From UBA6952 sp045562575 (GTDB lineage Bacteria; Chloroflexota; Dehalococcoidia; Lucifugimonadales; UBA6952): DNA of 64,000 nt. Position numbers and translations under genes: made by a program. Positions within the stretch are counted from its first letter, which is position 1. Every line of letters begins with the position of its first letter. Below the pieces are notes generated by a model. It did not search any database and had not been told where the DNA came from. It was given only the letters and a program-made list of their open reading frames with translations. Shown here piece by piece: positions 1-7,118 of this stretch. The stretch covers positions 1 to 64,000 of the forward strand of contig JBJKVQ010000020.1 of NCBI GenBank assembly GCA_045562575.1. The letters are read 5' to 3'.

Positions 1-257
1 GTTTATGTGATCAAGGAAAAGTTGTAATATGCACAGTTCATAGTAATGCATTCGATGAAAATGCTTTAACACGTGTGCGGTCTATTTGTGATGCATACCT
101 GATGTTAAAAGTAACTCGCTCGGGATCTGCTCTTGTTAAAACTTTGGAAGTTGCAAAAATTAAAGGTGCCGAAAGTACTACAGGTAATATTAGTGGTTTC
201 CAAGTGGAACCTGGTTTAGGTGTAAGGCTAATTCCAATATCTCGAGCCAAAGCATAA
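1..257 (+). CDS. arlH: ArlH/FlaH-like archaellum motor ATPase, C-terminal end (partial)
   Basis: The reading frame is open from base 3 to the TAA at 255-257, giving the last 84 residues; the start and the P-loop lie outside the window. The visible part holds the FlaH-type C-terminus: TVHSNAFDE, VRSICDAYLML, then LEVAKIKGAESTTGN and a terminal PISRAKA. FlaH is a KaiC/RecA-fold ATP-binding protein (often without turnover) that sits under the FlaI motor ring in archaella. The gene lies 18 bases before the FlaI gene in the same direction, as in archaeal archaellum operons. The assignment rests on family memory of this C-terminus plus the FlaI-FlaJ neighbourhood. A general KaiC-like ATPase is the alternative. 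Confidence 0.72.
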   Translation, partial: LCDQGKVVICTVHSNAFDENALTRVRSICDAYLMLKVTRSGSALVKTLEVAKIKGAESTTGNISGFQVEPGLGVRLIPISRAKA

Positions 258-275
258 AGATAGAGAAGTGCTGAT

Positions 276-2123
276 ATGGTTAAAGAAAGAGAAATATTAA
301 AACTACCTGGAAAAGTTTTTGATACCATTCGATATGGTATCAGTTGGGGACTTTTATCTGGGAAAAAATCAACTAATGCTAAACCAGATATAAACCCTAT
401 TGATGAAATTGAAAAACTTGAAATTGAAACAAAAGACTCAAATTCAAAATCAAATAACAAAATATCAATAAAGATAACAAACCAATCAATAGAAGATAAT
501 CCAAGACTATTTGCTAAACTTCCACCAGCCCTACAGACTGAGGCCAAATCCCATAAACATTTGTGGGCATACTTATGCACAGTAGATTTAGATACAATTG
601 GTGTACCTGCATATTACGAAGAACTTACACGTGAAGTTAGAAATCTCCCTTACAAGAATCTTATATATCCTGTAGCTAATGCAGTATTTATACACTTAAA
701 GCCTGACAAAGAGGATAGTAGAGACACCTATATCGCTATCGAACCTAGTATGGATCCTGATATCGAAGTTCTAATGGAAGAAGTTGATGACTATTTAATT
801 GATTATGTCGAAGATTTAAAAAACGAAAATGAATTACCCCATCAAGAGGTTTTGCTTAATTGTCTAGAACAAATATGTACAACCGAGGGTGTTAATTCTA
901 AAAACAAAATTTTTGTTACAGAAGAACAATATAAAGCATTACAATATCTCATGTTACGAGATAAAGACGGGTTAGGTACAATTCAACCAGTAATATCAGA
1001 CCCAAATATTGAAGATATTAGTTGTAGTGGTGTCGGCACTTTATTTCTTGAACACAAAGTATTTGGTGGCCTTAAAGCTGGCATACAATTTGATACAGAA
1101 TTAGAATTAGATCAATTTGTAATCAAGCTTTCTGAAAAGATAAACCGCCCTGTTACTGTCAGAGATCCAATAGTGGATGCAGTACTACCAGATGGTTCTC
1201 GTGTAAATATAGTTTTTGGAACTGACGTTTCAAAAAGAGGTAGCAATTTTACTATACGTAAGTTTAATGATATTCCAATTAGTGTTTTGGATCTGATAGA
1301 CTTTGGTTCTATAAATTATGAAATGTTAGCATATTTATCTATAATGCTTGGTGAAGGTATGAATACCTTTGTTTCTGGAGAAACTGCTTCTGGTAAAACT
1401 ACATTACTCAATGCAATAAGTACTTTTATCCCAGCAACTTCAAAAATTGTGAGCATCGAGGACACACCTGAGCTACAGGTTCCACACGACAATTGGACAA
1501 GAGAAGTAGTAAGAGGATCAGCTGGTTCTTCTGGTACTGGTGCCGCAGTTACCATGTTTGACTTATTACGAGCTGCCCTCCGTCAAAGACCGAATGAAAT
1601 TATCATTGGAGAAATACGTGGTGCAGAAGGAGCAATTGCTTTCCAAGCTATGCAAACTGGACATGCATGTATGGCGACATTCCACGCTGCAACAGTCGAA
1701 AAACTAATTCAAAGAATGACTGGAGATCCAATTAACGTACCTAAAGCATATATAGATAACTTAAATTTAGTAGTTATCCAAAGTGCGGTAAAATTACCAA
1801 ATGGTTCTATAGGTCGACGATGCATGAGTATAAATGAAATAGTTGAATACGATCCTGAAACAAATTCTTTTGGTTTTATTGAAGTATTTAGATGGAATCC
1901 GTCAGATGACACATTTGAATTTCCTGGATATATGAATACTGCATTACTCGAAGGAACTGTTGCTCAACGAAGAGGTATCCCAGATAAAGATAGTAGATTA
2001 ATTTATGATGAAATTGAAAAAAGAGCAGAAATTTTAAAGAGACTTCATGAACGTGGTATTAAAAACTTTTATGAATTAAATGATACTCTTGCGAAAGCAG
2101 CAAGAGAAGGATTATTTCAATAA
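276..2123 (+). CDS. arlI: ArlI/FlaI-type secretion and rotation motor ATPase
   Basis: This 615-residue hexameric ATPase of the type II/IV secretion superfamily would power assembly, and in archaella rotation, of a surface filament. The C-terminal half carries Walker A GETASGKTT (about 368-376, Lys374), a Walker B region ending IIIGE (about 442-446), the following IRGAEG, an Asp box near 390 (SIEDTPEL) and the His box ATFHAATVEKL. The motif PINVPKAYID after it is typical of FlaI and archaeal relatives rather than PilB or PilT. The N-terminal 270 residues contain the YPVANAVFIHL and YIAIEP strands also seen in archaeal FlaI. It sits between the ArlH end and ArlJ, 1 base before the next start. 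A TadA-like pilus ATPase is the alternative, but the length and partner genes favour ArlI. Confidence 0.88.
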   Translation: MVKEREILKLPGKVFDTIRYGISWGLLSGKKSTNAKPDINPIDEIEKLEIETKDSNSKSNNKISIKITNQSIEDNPRLFAKLPPALQTEAKSHKHLWAYLCTVDLDTIGVPAYYEELTREVRNLPYKNLIYPVANAVFIHLKPDKEDSRDTYIAIEPSMDPDIEVLMEEVDDYLIDYVEDLKNENELPHQEVLLNCLEQICTTEGVNSKNKIFVTEEQYKALQYLMLRDKDGLGTIQPVISDPNIEDISCSGVGTLFLEHKVFGGLKAGIQFDTELELDQFVIKLSEKINRPVTVRDPIVDAVLPDGSRVNIVFGTDVSKRGSNFTIRKFNDIPISVLDLIDFGSINYEMLAYLSIMLGEGMNTFVSGETASGKTTLLNAISTFIPATSKIVSIEDTPELQVPHDNWTREVVRGSAGSSGTGAAVTMFDLLRAALRQRPNEIIIGEIRGAEGAIAFQAMQTGHACMATFHAATVEKLIQRMTGDPINVPKAYIDNLNLVVIQSAVKLPNGSIGRRCMSINEIVEYDPETNSFGFIEVFRWNPSDDTFEFPGYMNTALLEGTVAQRRGIPDKDSRLIYDEIEKRAEILKRLHERGIKNFYELNDTLAKAAREGLFQ

Positions 2124-2124
2124 A

Positions 2125-3732
2125 ATGGATTTAATCAAATCAATATTAAATAATATTTCTCAACTTTTCGAACGTAAACATGTTTCAACTGCCGTCGATA
2201 AAGTTTCCTCTGACTCAACCGTTATAGGATATGATTTACTTTCCTCTCTAGCATATATGTCAGTTTTAGCTATAGGTGGATTACCTAGGTCACAAATTCT
2301 TGAAGGTGCTGCCACACAACCATACAAAGTTTCCGTTTTTTTTGAATATGTATTTCTTTTAGCAAAAAGAATTGGGTTTGAATACACGCTAGCATTTGAA
2401 ATGGTAGCTAATCGAGCAAAAGCTAGCAATGTAAGAAGTCTGTTATTAAGGTTTTCGGCAGCTATATCATCAGGAGAATCTGAAAGGGATTTTATAATCC
2501 AAGAATCTACTTTAGAAAATGATCGATATAAAAATGATTATGAAAGAGCTGTAGAGAATCTACGAAAATGGACAGATGCTTATGGCGCAATTTTAGTATC
2601 AGTAACATTAATTATGGTTGTTTCTTTAGTATCAAGTCTTATGGGATCTCTAACGGAAACCTTTACTATATTGATGGCTGCAGTACTATTTTTTATTACT
2701 TCAATGGGTGCATATATCATTAATGGAGTATCTCCAAAAGAAGATGTTACCTATAGCAGTAGATATGGAATAACAAAAGAACGAATGTTAGCAAAAAGAT
2801 TTCTAAAATTCGGAGTCCCTATTGGATTCATTACGGCTTTTATAATTGCTCCAAATTATAGTCTTTTACCAGGTACAGCCATTGTCTTTGCCTGTCTTGG
2901 TATATCAATGATACCAACGGCTTACTTTCAAATGGTAGACCATAATAAAATTGATAAACTTGATCAAGAAATGCCAACTTTTATCAGAACTCTTGGTAAT
3001 ATTGCTGGATCCACTGGTGTCACATTATCAGAAGCAATTAAAAGAATTGATATCGCATCAATGGGCAGTTTAGGCTATCACATAGAACGGTTGGGGGTGC
3101 GATTAAAAGCTGAAATACCTATAGCTAAATGCTGGGAAAAATTCAGAACTGAGACAGGTAGCGAATTAGTTAATCGTTCAACACACATGCTTGTTGATGG
3201 AGCAGAACGTGGAGGAACTCCAGACGATGTGGGTAACATTACAAGTGAATTTTGTAACACTATCGTTCAATTACGAGCAACAAGACAGTTAACTTCGTCA
3301 ACCTTTCTTTATTTAACTATAGTAATGCATGCTGTTATGGCATTTATACTTGTATTTGTTTTAGCTATATTAACAAGTTTTAATCAAGAACTAGTCTCAG
3401 TTCATGCTGAAACTATGGGAGCAACTACAGAAGATGCTGCTTCAATTTCGGTACCAAATAATTTATCTTTGCCCCCAGGAATTGGTCTTATGGAAGGTGG
3501 GGATATGCCTAATCCAATCGATATGTTTGGTTCACCTGATATGGGAGTAACTTCTTTTACTATTATGTTTGTTATTTTTATACTAACATTAGCAAATTCT
3601 TTAGCCCCAAAATTTGCTAGTGGAGGAAATAACCTGAAAATTATAGGTCTATTGTGTATAATGTGCTTAGTTTCTGCATCAGTAATTACTATAGTTCCAA
3701 TGATTGCAGATCAAATATTTACTATCGCTTAG
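2125..3732 (+). CDS. arlJ: ArlJ/FlaJ-type polytopic membrane platform protein
   Basis: This 535-residue integral membrane protein is the expected platform for the ArlI ATPase. The start chosen is the ATG at 2125, preceded by AGAGAAGGA and one base after the arlI stop; an earlier in-frame start at 2080 would run inside arlI. Hydrophobic segments are visible around residues 160-215 (two), 235-290 (two) and 400-535 (three). Two cytoplasmic T2SF/FlaJ-like stretches lie between them, the second around DQEMPTFIRTLGNIAGSTG. Length and two-domain layout match FlaJ (about 550 aa) better than TadB or TadC (about 300 aa). An unusual loop rich in Pro, Gly and Met (about 445-475) precedes the last membrane pair. 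Confidence 0.85.
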   Translation: MDLIKSILNNISQLFERKHVSTAVDKVSSDSTVIGYDLLSSLAYMSVLAIGGLPRSQILEGAATQPYKVSVFFEYVFLLAKRIGFEYTLAFEMVANRAKASNVRSLLLRFSAAISSGESERDFIIQESTLENDRYKNDYERAVENLRKWTDAYGAILVSVTLIMVVSLVSSLMGSLTETFTILMAAVLFFITSMGAYIINGVSPKEDVTYSSRYGITKERMLAKRFLKFGVPIGFITAFIIAPNYSLLPGTAIVFACLGISMIPTAYFQMVDHNKIDKLDQEMPTFIRTLGNIAGSTGVTLSEAIKRIDIASMGSLGYHIERLGVRLKAEIPIAKCWEKFRTETGSELVNRSTHMLVDGAERGGTPDDVGNITSEFCNTIVQLRATRQLTSSTFLYLTIVMHAVMAFILVFVLAILTSFNQELVSVHAETMGATTEDAASISVPNNLSLPPGIGLMEGGDMPNPIDMFGSPDMGVTSFTIMFVIFILTLANSLAPKFASGGNNLKIIGLLCIMCLVSASVITIVPMIADQIFTIA

Positions 3733-3741
3733 GATGGAGTC

Positions 3742-4185
3742 ATGGGAGAATCATTATTTATTGAACCCATAAAAAAATTTATAGGTAACATGCAAGAAAA
3801 GCTATCTGCGCTTATAAATAAACCTGATTTAGATAATCCTGAAGAACAATTAGAATCTGCAACTGATAAAAATATAGAAAATGATACATCTATAGAAAAT
3901 GACATCGTTGCCCAAATCCCCGCTACTATTCCAGAAATTGATGATGACTTATTAGAAATCGATACAGTTGATAACAATTTCTTTATAGATGAAGAACAAC
4001 AAGAAGATACAGATACTGAACTCAATTTAGTAGATGATGATAACAACTTAAGAGATCTCTTTACTACAAATGTGAAAACCGACCCAATAGTATTACAACT
4101 ACTTGATAAACATGGCACATTGACAGCTGAAGAGCTAGCCAAAGAATTAAATGAATTTATGCAATTCATAAAAGATAGAGACTAG
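3742..4185 (+). CDS. Acidic hypothetical protein in archaellum-like operon
   Basis: This 147-residue protein has no family I recognise. The first 35 residues form an amphipathic, mildly basic stretch (PIKKFIGNMQEKLSALI). A very acidic, low-complexity linker rich in Asp, Glu, Asn and Ile follows to about residue 105. The C-terminal 35 residues (DPIVLQLLDKHGTLTAEEL onward) look like a small helical domain. It has no signal peptide or membrane segment, so it is probably cytoplasmic. It lies 9 bases after arlJ and 4 bases before the peptidase gene, so it is almost certainly co-transcribed with the motor. Its position is where archaellum operons carry accessory proteins (ArlC/D/E), but I see no convincing sequence match to those. 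Confidence 0.7.
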   Translation: MGESLFIEPIKKFIGNMQEKLSALINKPDLDNPEEQLESATDKNIENDTSIENDIVAQIPATIPEIDDDLLEIDTVDNNFFIDEEQQEDTDTELNLVDDDNNLRDLFTTNVKTDPIVLQLLDKHGTLTAEELAKELNEFMQFIKDRD

Positions 4186-4189
4186 CTTA

Positions 4190-4765
4190 TTGTTTTTGAT
4201 AAATGGTTTCAAAAACTTATTACAACCCCAATATGCAGGAGACTTTATATATATTTTAGTTACTTTCATTTTACTCTGGAAGATAACTAAAGAAGATCTG
4301 CAAGAAAATATCATTTCAAATAATAATATAATTTTCGGTCTAATATTTGGAGTAATTACTATTGCATGGTTGCCACAACTTAAACCCGTCATATTGAATC
4401 AATCATTTATTGATTTAACATCTTTACCGTTTATAAGAATTATTGATTCATTTTTTGCAGCATTATTTTTAGGTATTCTTTTTTTAGCGATTCAATTGAT
4501 ACCAAAAGTCAGACTTGGGTCTGGAGATATTAAACTTGCCATACTAACAGGTGTGTTATTAGGTTTTTATTGGTCGTTTATCGCATTAATTGCTGTATCA
4601 ATATTACTTGCACTTTATTCAATCATAATGATTTTAAACAAAGGGAAAAACCAAGCATATAGCGAGGTCTATCCATTAGCCCCTTTTTGGTTGTTAGGTT
4701 CTATATTTGCGGTAATATTTGGAAATATAATTAGTGGTTATTTGGGTATAGTACTTATTAAATGA
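4190..4765 (+). CDS. A24-family prepilin/prearchaellin peptidase
   Basis: This 191-residue membrane aspartyl protease would cleave class III signal peptides of pilins or archaellins before assembly. The two catalytic aspartates are visible: Asp36 in ITKEDLQ just after the first membrane helix, and Asp113 in the GxGD motif LGSGDIKLA. About six hydrophobic helices follow the family pattern, and the protein is short because it lacks the methyltransferase domain of PilD. The start is TTG at 4190, four bases after the preceding stop; no in-frame ATG exists before the first helix. Being last in the arlI-arlJ operon indicates the filament subunits are processed by this enzyme. No pilin gene lies in the window. 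Confidence 0.85.
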   Translation: MFLINGFKNLLQPQYAGDFIYILVTFILLWKITKEDLQENIISNNNIIFGLIFGVITIAWLPQLKPVILNQSFIDLTSLPFIRIIDSFFAALFLGILFLAIQLIPKVRLGSGDIKLAILTGVLLGFYWSFIALIAVSILLALYSIIMILNKGKNQAYSEVYPLAPFWLLGSIFAVIFGNIISGYLGIVLIK

Positions 4766-4790
4766 TAGTTATAATCTATTTTTAATTTAA

Positions 4791-5267
4791 CTACTTGGGT
4801 AACTCAAAAGACTCTGGAACATTTGGGTTTTCATTTGTAGGTAATACAACAGTTGCCTTGCCTGGAGCAGTAATAATCCCTTCTTGGTTTTCGATGTGAA
4901 TATCACATTCGATATAACCTAAACCATCTTCTCCGATAAAACGGTTTACTACAGATCCTTTAGCAATCAATGTATATCCTGGATGATCCATAGCCCTTTG
5001 CTGACAAGATAGCTTTTTTAAAAATCCATCATCTCCAATCCAATTAATCAACATATTATGTAACATTGAAGTTCGAATTGGACCATTAATTAAGGTGTCT
5101 TTATACCCTTTTGAACGAGCCCAGTCTCTTGCTTGATGTAGAGGTTCATAGTTTTCAACAGCAGAAGAAAATCTTATTATATCTGTAGTATTCCAAGTTA
5201 ATGGTCCTAATTCAGGGATTTGGTCACCTACATTTACTTCTTCATAGAATAGTTTAGATTTACTCAT
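4791..5267 (-). CDS. MaoC-like hot-dog dehydratase family protein
   Basis: This 158-residue single hot-dog domain protein resembles (R)-specific enoyl-CoA hydratases. The family motif D-x-N-P-L-H is altered to NYEPLH at about residues 38-43, keeping the His but replacing Asp by Asn and Asn by Glu. It is the last of three minus-strand genes spaced 15-16 bases apart, all hot-dog proteins, so it probably forms a hetero-oligomer with them. It would act on an acyl-CoA in the cytoplasm. The substrate cannot be told from sequence. It ends 25 bases from the convergent peptidase gene with no clear terminator between. Confidence 0.78.
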   Translation of the reverse strand: MSKSKLFYEEVNVGDQIPELGPLTWNTTDIIRFSSAVENYEPLHQARDWARSKGYKDTLINGPIRTSMLHNMLINWIGDDGFLKKLSCQQRAMDHPGYTLIAKGSVVNRFIGEDGLGYIECDIHIENQEGIITAPGKATVVLPTNENPNVPESFELPK

Positions 5268-5283
5268 TGTTTCCTCAAATATA

Positions 5284-6282
5284 TTAAGGCATTCTTATAT
5301 TAATCTGTTTAGAAAGAGCAACAACTTCATTACATTGATTAACAATAATTGTTTCACTTACTACAGGAATAAGAGATCTCATTTTACCTTTTTTTTCATA
5401 AATATCTACGATGCGTGCTTGTTGAGTTAAGGTGTCGCCTTCTTTTACAACTTTATACCACTCCGATTCATTTCCTCCATTAACTGCAACGGTTGTATTT
5501 GGTACAGTAAAAACAGGAATAGCTGACTCTCCTAACATCCCTTTATCCCAAAACCCGTATGGGGGTCTTATGACATATGCAGGGGGCGCTATTAATGAAC
5601 CAATAGAGCTATTTTTTGCAAATTCAATATCTACGTACCTAGATTTTGTTTCAAATACACCTTGGGTAAATCTTCTAATTGCAGAAATGTCTAATGGTTC
5701 TGGCCATGTGTATGATTCCCCCATAGCCCCAATCATTTCTATTATTTCTTTAGTTATATATATATTATTAGTATCTGTATATTCAGTAGAAATTTCTTTA
5801 GTAATAAATTCTTGATAGGTTACCGGTGGTTCAAAATTAAAATCTATGGAATCCATATTTTTCATTGGTATTAAAAGAGTTGCTTTGCCTGGGCATGAAA
5901 CCAATCCATTATCATTCGTTATTGCAATATCACACTCAACGAAACCGTTGCCATCCAATATATATTTCTTTGTAAATGTCCCCGTAGCTTGTAAAGTCTC
6001 ATCCACATAATTAATTCCCCTGTGGGAAATTTCTATCTTTTTTATATATCCAATATCTCCTACTACTTCGTCTAACCAAGAACAAAGAAGAGCTTGTTTA
6101 AATGGGCCGCTTAATAAAACATTATCAAACCCGTGCTGAATACACCAATCATAGTCTTGATGGATTTCCCCATAACTATCCACAGCAGATCCAAATCGGA
6201 TCATATCCATATTAGTTAATGGCCCCCAGGATTTAGAAAGAAGATTTGATCCTTCTTTTATGTCTTCATAATACAACTGCAT
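5284..6282 (-). CDS. Fused double hot-dog MaoC/FAS1-like dehydratase
   Basis: The protein is 332 residues and has two hot-dog domains. Residues 1-150 resemble the single-domain neighbour downstream (for example RFGSAVDSYGEIH against RFSSAVENYEPLH). Residues 180-332 resemble the FAS1-like dehydratase encoded upstream, sharing WPEPLD, SxRRF and an IAPPAY/IAPPFY motif. The catalytic Asp and His positions are poor in both halves: SYGEIH keeps only His, and ETKSRYVD in the second half lacks the N-P-L-Y-H signature. It may therefore be a structural or substrate-binding partner for the 176-residue protein, which keeps D-N-P-L-Y-H. The arrangement recalls heteromeric MaoC hydratases of steroid catabolism; this is inference. 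Confidence 0.78.
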   Translation of the reverse strand: MQLYYEDIKEGSNLLSKSWGPLTNMDMIRFGSAVDSYGEIHQDYDWCIQHGFDNVLLSGPFKQALLCSWLDEVVGDIGYIKKIEISHRGINYVDETLQATGTFTKKYILDGNGFVECDIAITNDNGLVSCPGKATLLIPMKNMDSIDFNFEPPVTYQEFITKEISTEYTDTNNIYITKEIIEMIGAMGESYTWPEPLDISAIRRFTQGVFETKSRYVDIEFAKNSSIGSLIAPPAYVIRPPYGFWDKGMLGESAIPVFTVPNTTVAVNGGNESEWYKVVKEGDTLTQQARIVDIYEKKGKMRSLIPVVSETIIVNQCNEVVALSKQINIRMP

Positions 6283-6297
6283 TGATCTATTCCTTGT

Positions 6298-6828
6298 TTA
6301 GAACAAACTTGTGCCTTCAGCTTGTCTTCGTAAAGATTTACTAGTAACTATCGCAATTAATTTACCATCTTGATTTTTAATTATTCGGTCAGATGTTATT
6401 ATAATCATAGGACCGCTTTTACCTTCTTTTTGCTCTATATTGGAAACGACAGTTTTTCCGGTCAATGTGTCCCCTACTCTAATTTGACCAAACCATTCAA
6501 TTTCACTACCAGCATTTACTTGCTTAGCAAATCCCGGAGTATCAACAAGTCCTCTATGTCGCATTTCTTCTTTTTCAGCATCTTCTACAATTCCTAAAGG
6601 GCTTGGAAAACTTCTATGGAAATAAAAAGGAGGAGCAATTATAGAACCGTATTTTGTTGATTTAGCATATTCTTCATCGTGATACAATGGATTGTCATCA
6701 CGAGTAGCCTGAATAAAACGCCTTAAAGAAGATTTATCCAAAGGTTCCGGCCAAATTGTTTCTTCACCTTCTTTGCCTATCTGACTAAGCATTTCTGGAG
6801 TTAGATAGTTTTGCTCTTGCTCAACCAT
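6298..6828 (-). CDS. FAS1-like dehydratase (MaoC N-terminal type)
   Basis: This 176-residue hot-dog protein has the motif DDNPLYHDEEYA at about residues 40-51, which keeps the Asp and His expected for hydration or dehydration of an acyl-CoA. The flanking WPEPLDKSSLRRF and GSIIAPPFY are typical of the family. It is the first gene of the three-gene minus-strand operon and so probably supplies the active site of the complex. The start ATG at 6828 follows TAGGAGAT with good spacing. A promoter on the minus strand at 6888-6915 fits. Confidence 0.82.
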   Translation of the reverse strand: MVEQEQNYLTPEMLSQIGKEGEETIWPEPLDKSSLRRFIQATRDDNPLYHDEEYAKSTKYGSIIAPPFYFHRSFPSPLGIVEDAEKEEMRHRGLVDTPGFAKQVNAGSEIEWFGQIRVGDTLTGKTVVSNIEQKEGKSGPMIIITSDRIIKNQDGKLIAIVTSKSLRRQAEGTSLF

Positions 6829-6866
6829 AATAATATCTCCTATAAATATTCATAATTAATAAATTA

Positions 6867-6895
6867 TTGACACTTAAATCATATTAGATTATACA
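6867..6895 (+). promoter_or_regulatory. Sigma-70-type promoter upstream of tRNA-Ser/topA (distal)
   Basis: TTGACA at 6867-6872, a 17-base spacer, and TATACA at 6890-6895. This is a near-perfect consensus facing the tRNA-Ser gene about 100 bases downstream. Its -10 overlaps the -10 of the opposite-strand promoter for the hot-dog operon. Confidence 0.55.
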
Positions 6896-6915
6896 ACAAG
6901 TTAAATAAAAGTTAA
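6888..6915 (-). promoter_or_regulatory. Promoter for the hot-dog dehydratase operon
   Basis: On the minus strand, TTAACT (6910-6915), a 16-base spacer and a perfect TATAAT (6888-6893). The expected start of transcription is about 50 bases before the ATG at 6828. Confidence 0.45.
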
Positions 6916-6934
6916 TAATATTTATAATCTAATA

Positions 6935-6964
6935 TTGTCTAATTGTTGTTTTAAATACTATAAT
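6935..6964 (+). promoter_or_regulatory. Promoter for tRNA-Ser (proximal)
   Basis: TTGTCT at 6935-6940, an 18-base spacer and TATAAT at 6959-6964. The predicted start near 6971 lies about 33 bases before the mature tRNA 5' end. This is the more likely tRNA promoter of the two. Confidence 0.5.
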
Positions 6965-7003
6965 CAAAAATAAAACTTAATAATTTGAACGTGAATAAAC
7001 ACA

Positions 7004-7096
7004 GGAGAGGTGCTAGAGTGGACGAATAGGCGCGCCTGGAAAGCGCGTGTCTTGGTAACCCCAGGACCATGGGTTCGAATCCCATCCTCTCCGCCA
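7004..7096 (+). tRNA. tRNA-Ser (anticodon GGA)
   Basis: A class II tRNA with acceptor GGAGAGG (7004-7010) pairing with CCTCTCC (7086-7092). The anticodon loop is CTGGAAA with GGA at 7038-7040. A long variable arm is built on TCTTGGTAACCCCAGGA, and the T arm is GGGTTCGAATCCC. The discriminator is G, and CCA is encoded at 7094-7096. topA starts only 22 bases downstream, so read-through transcription into topA is possible. Confidence 0.97.
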
Positions 7097-7118
7097 TATA
7101 TATAAAAGGTAAATAATA

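Noticed and set aside
38..580. 180-residue open frame on the minus strand across arlH and arlI
   Set aside because: It is antisense to two well-supported genes, Ser/Leu-rich and of no family. It is a shadow frame.
1..4765. Tad or type IVa pilus interpretation of the motor operon
   Set aside because: TadB/TadC are two short proteins and pili lack FlaH. The long FlaJ-type platform and the FlaH C-terminus favour an archaellum-type system, though the filament genes are outside the window.
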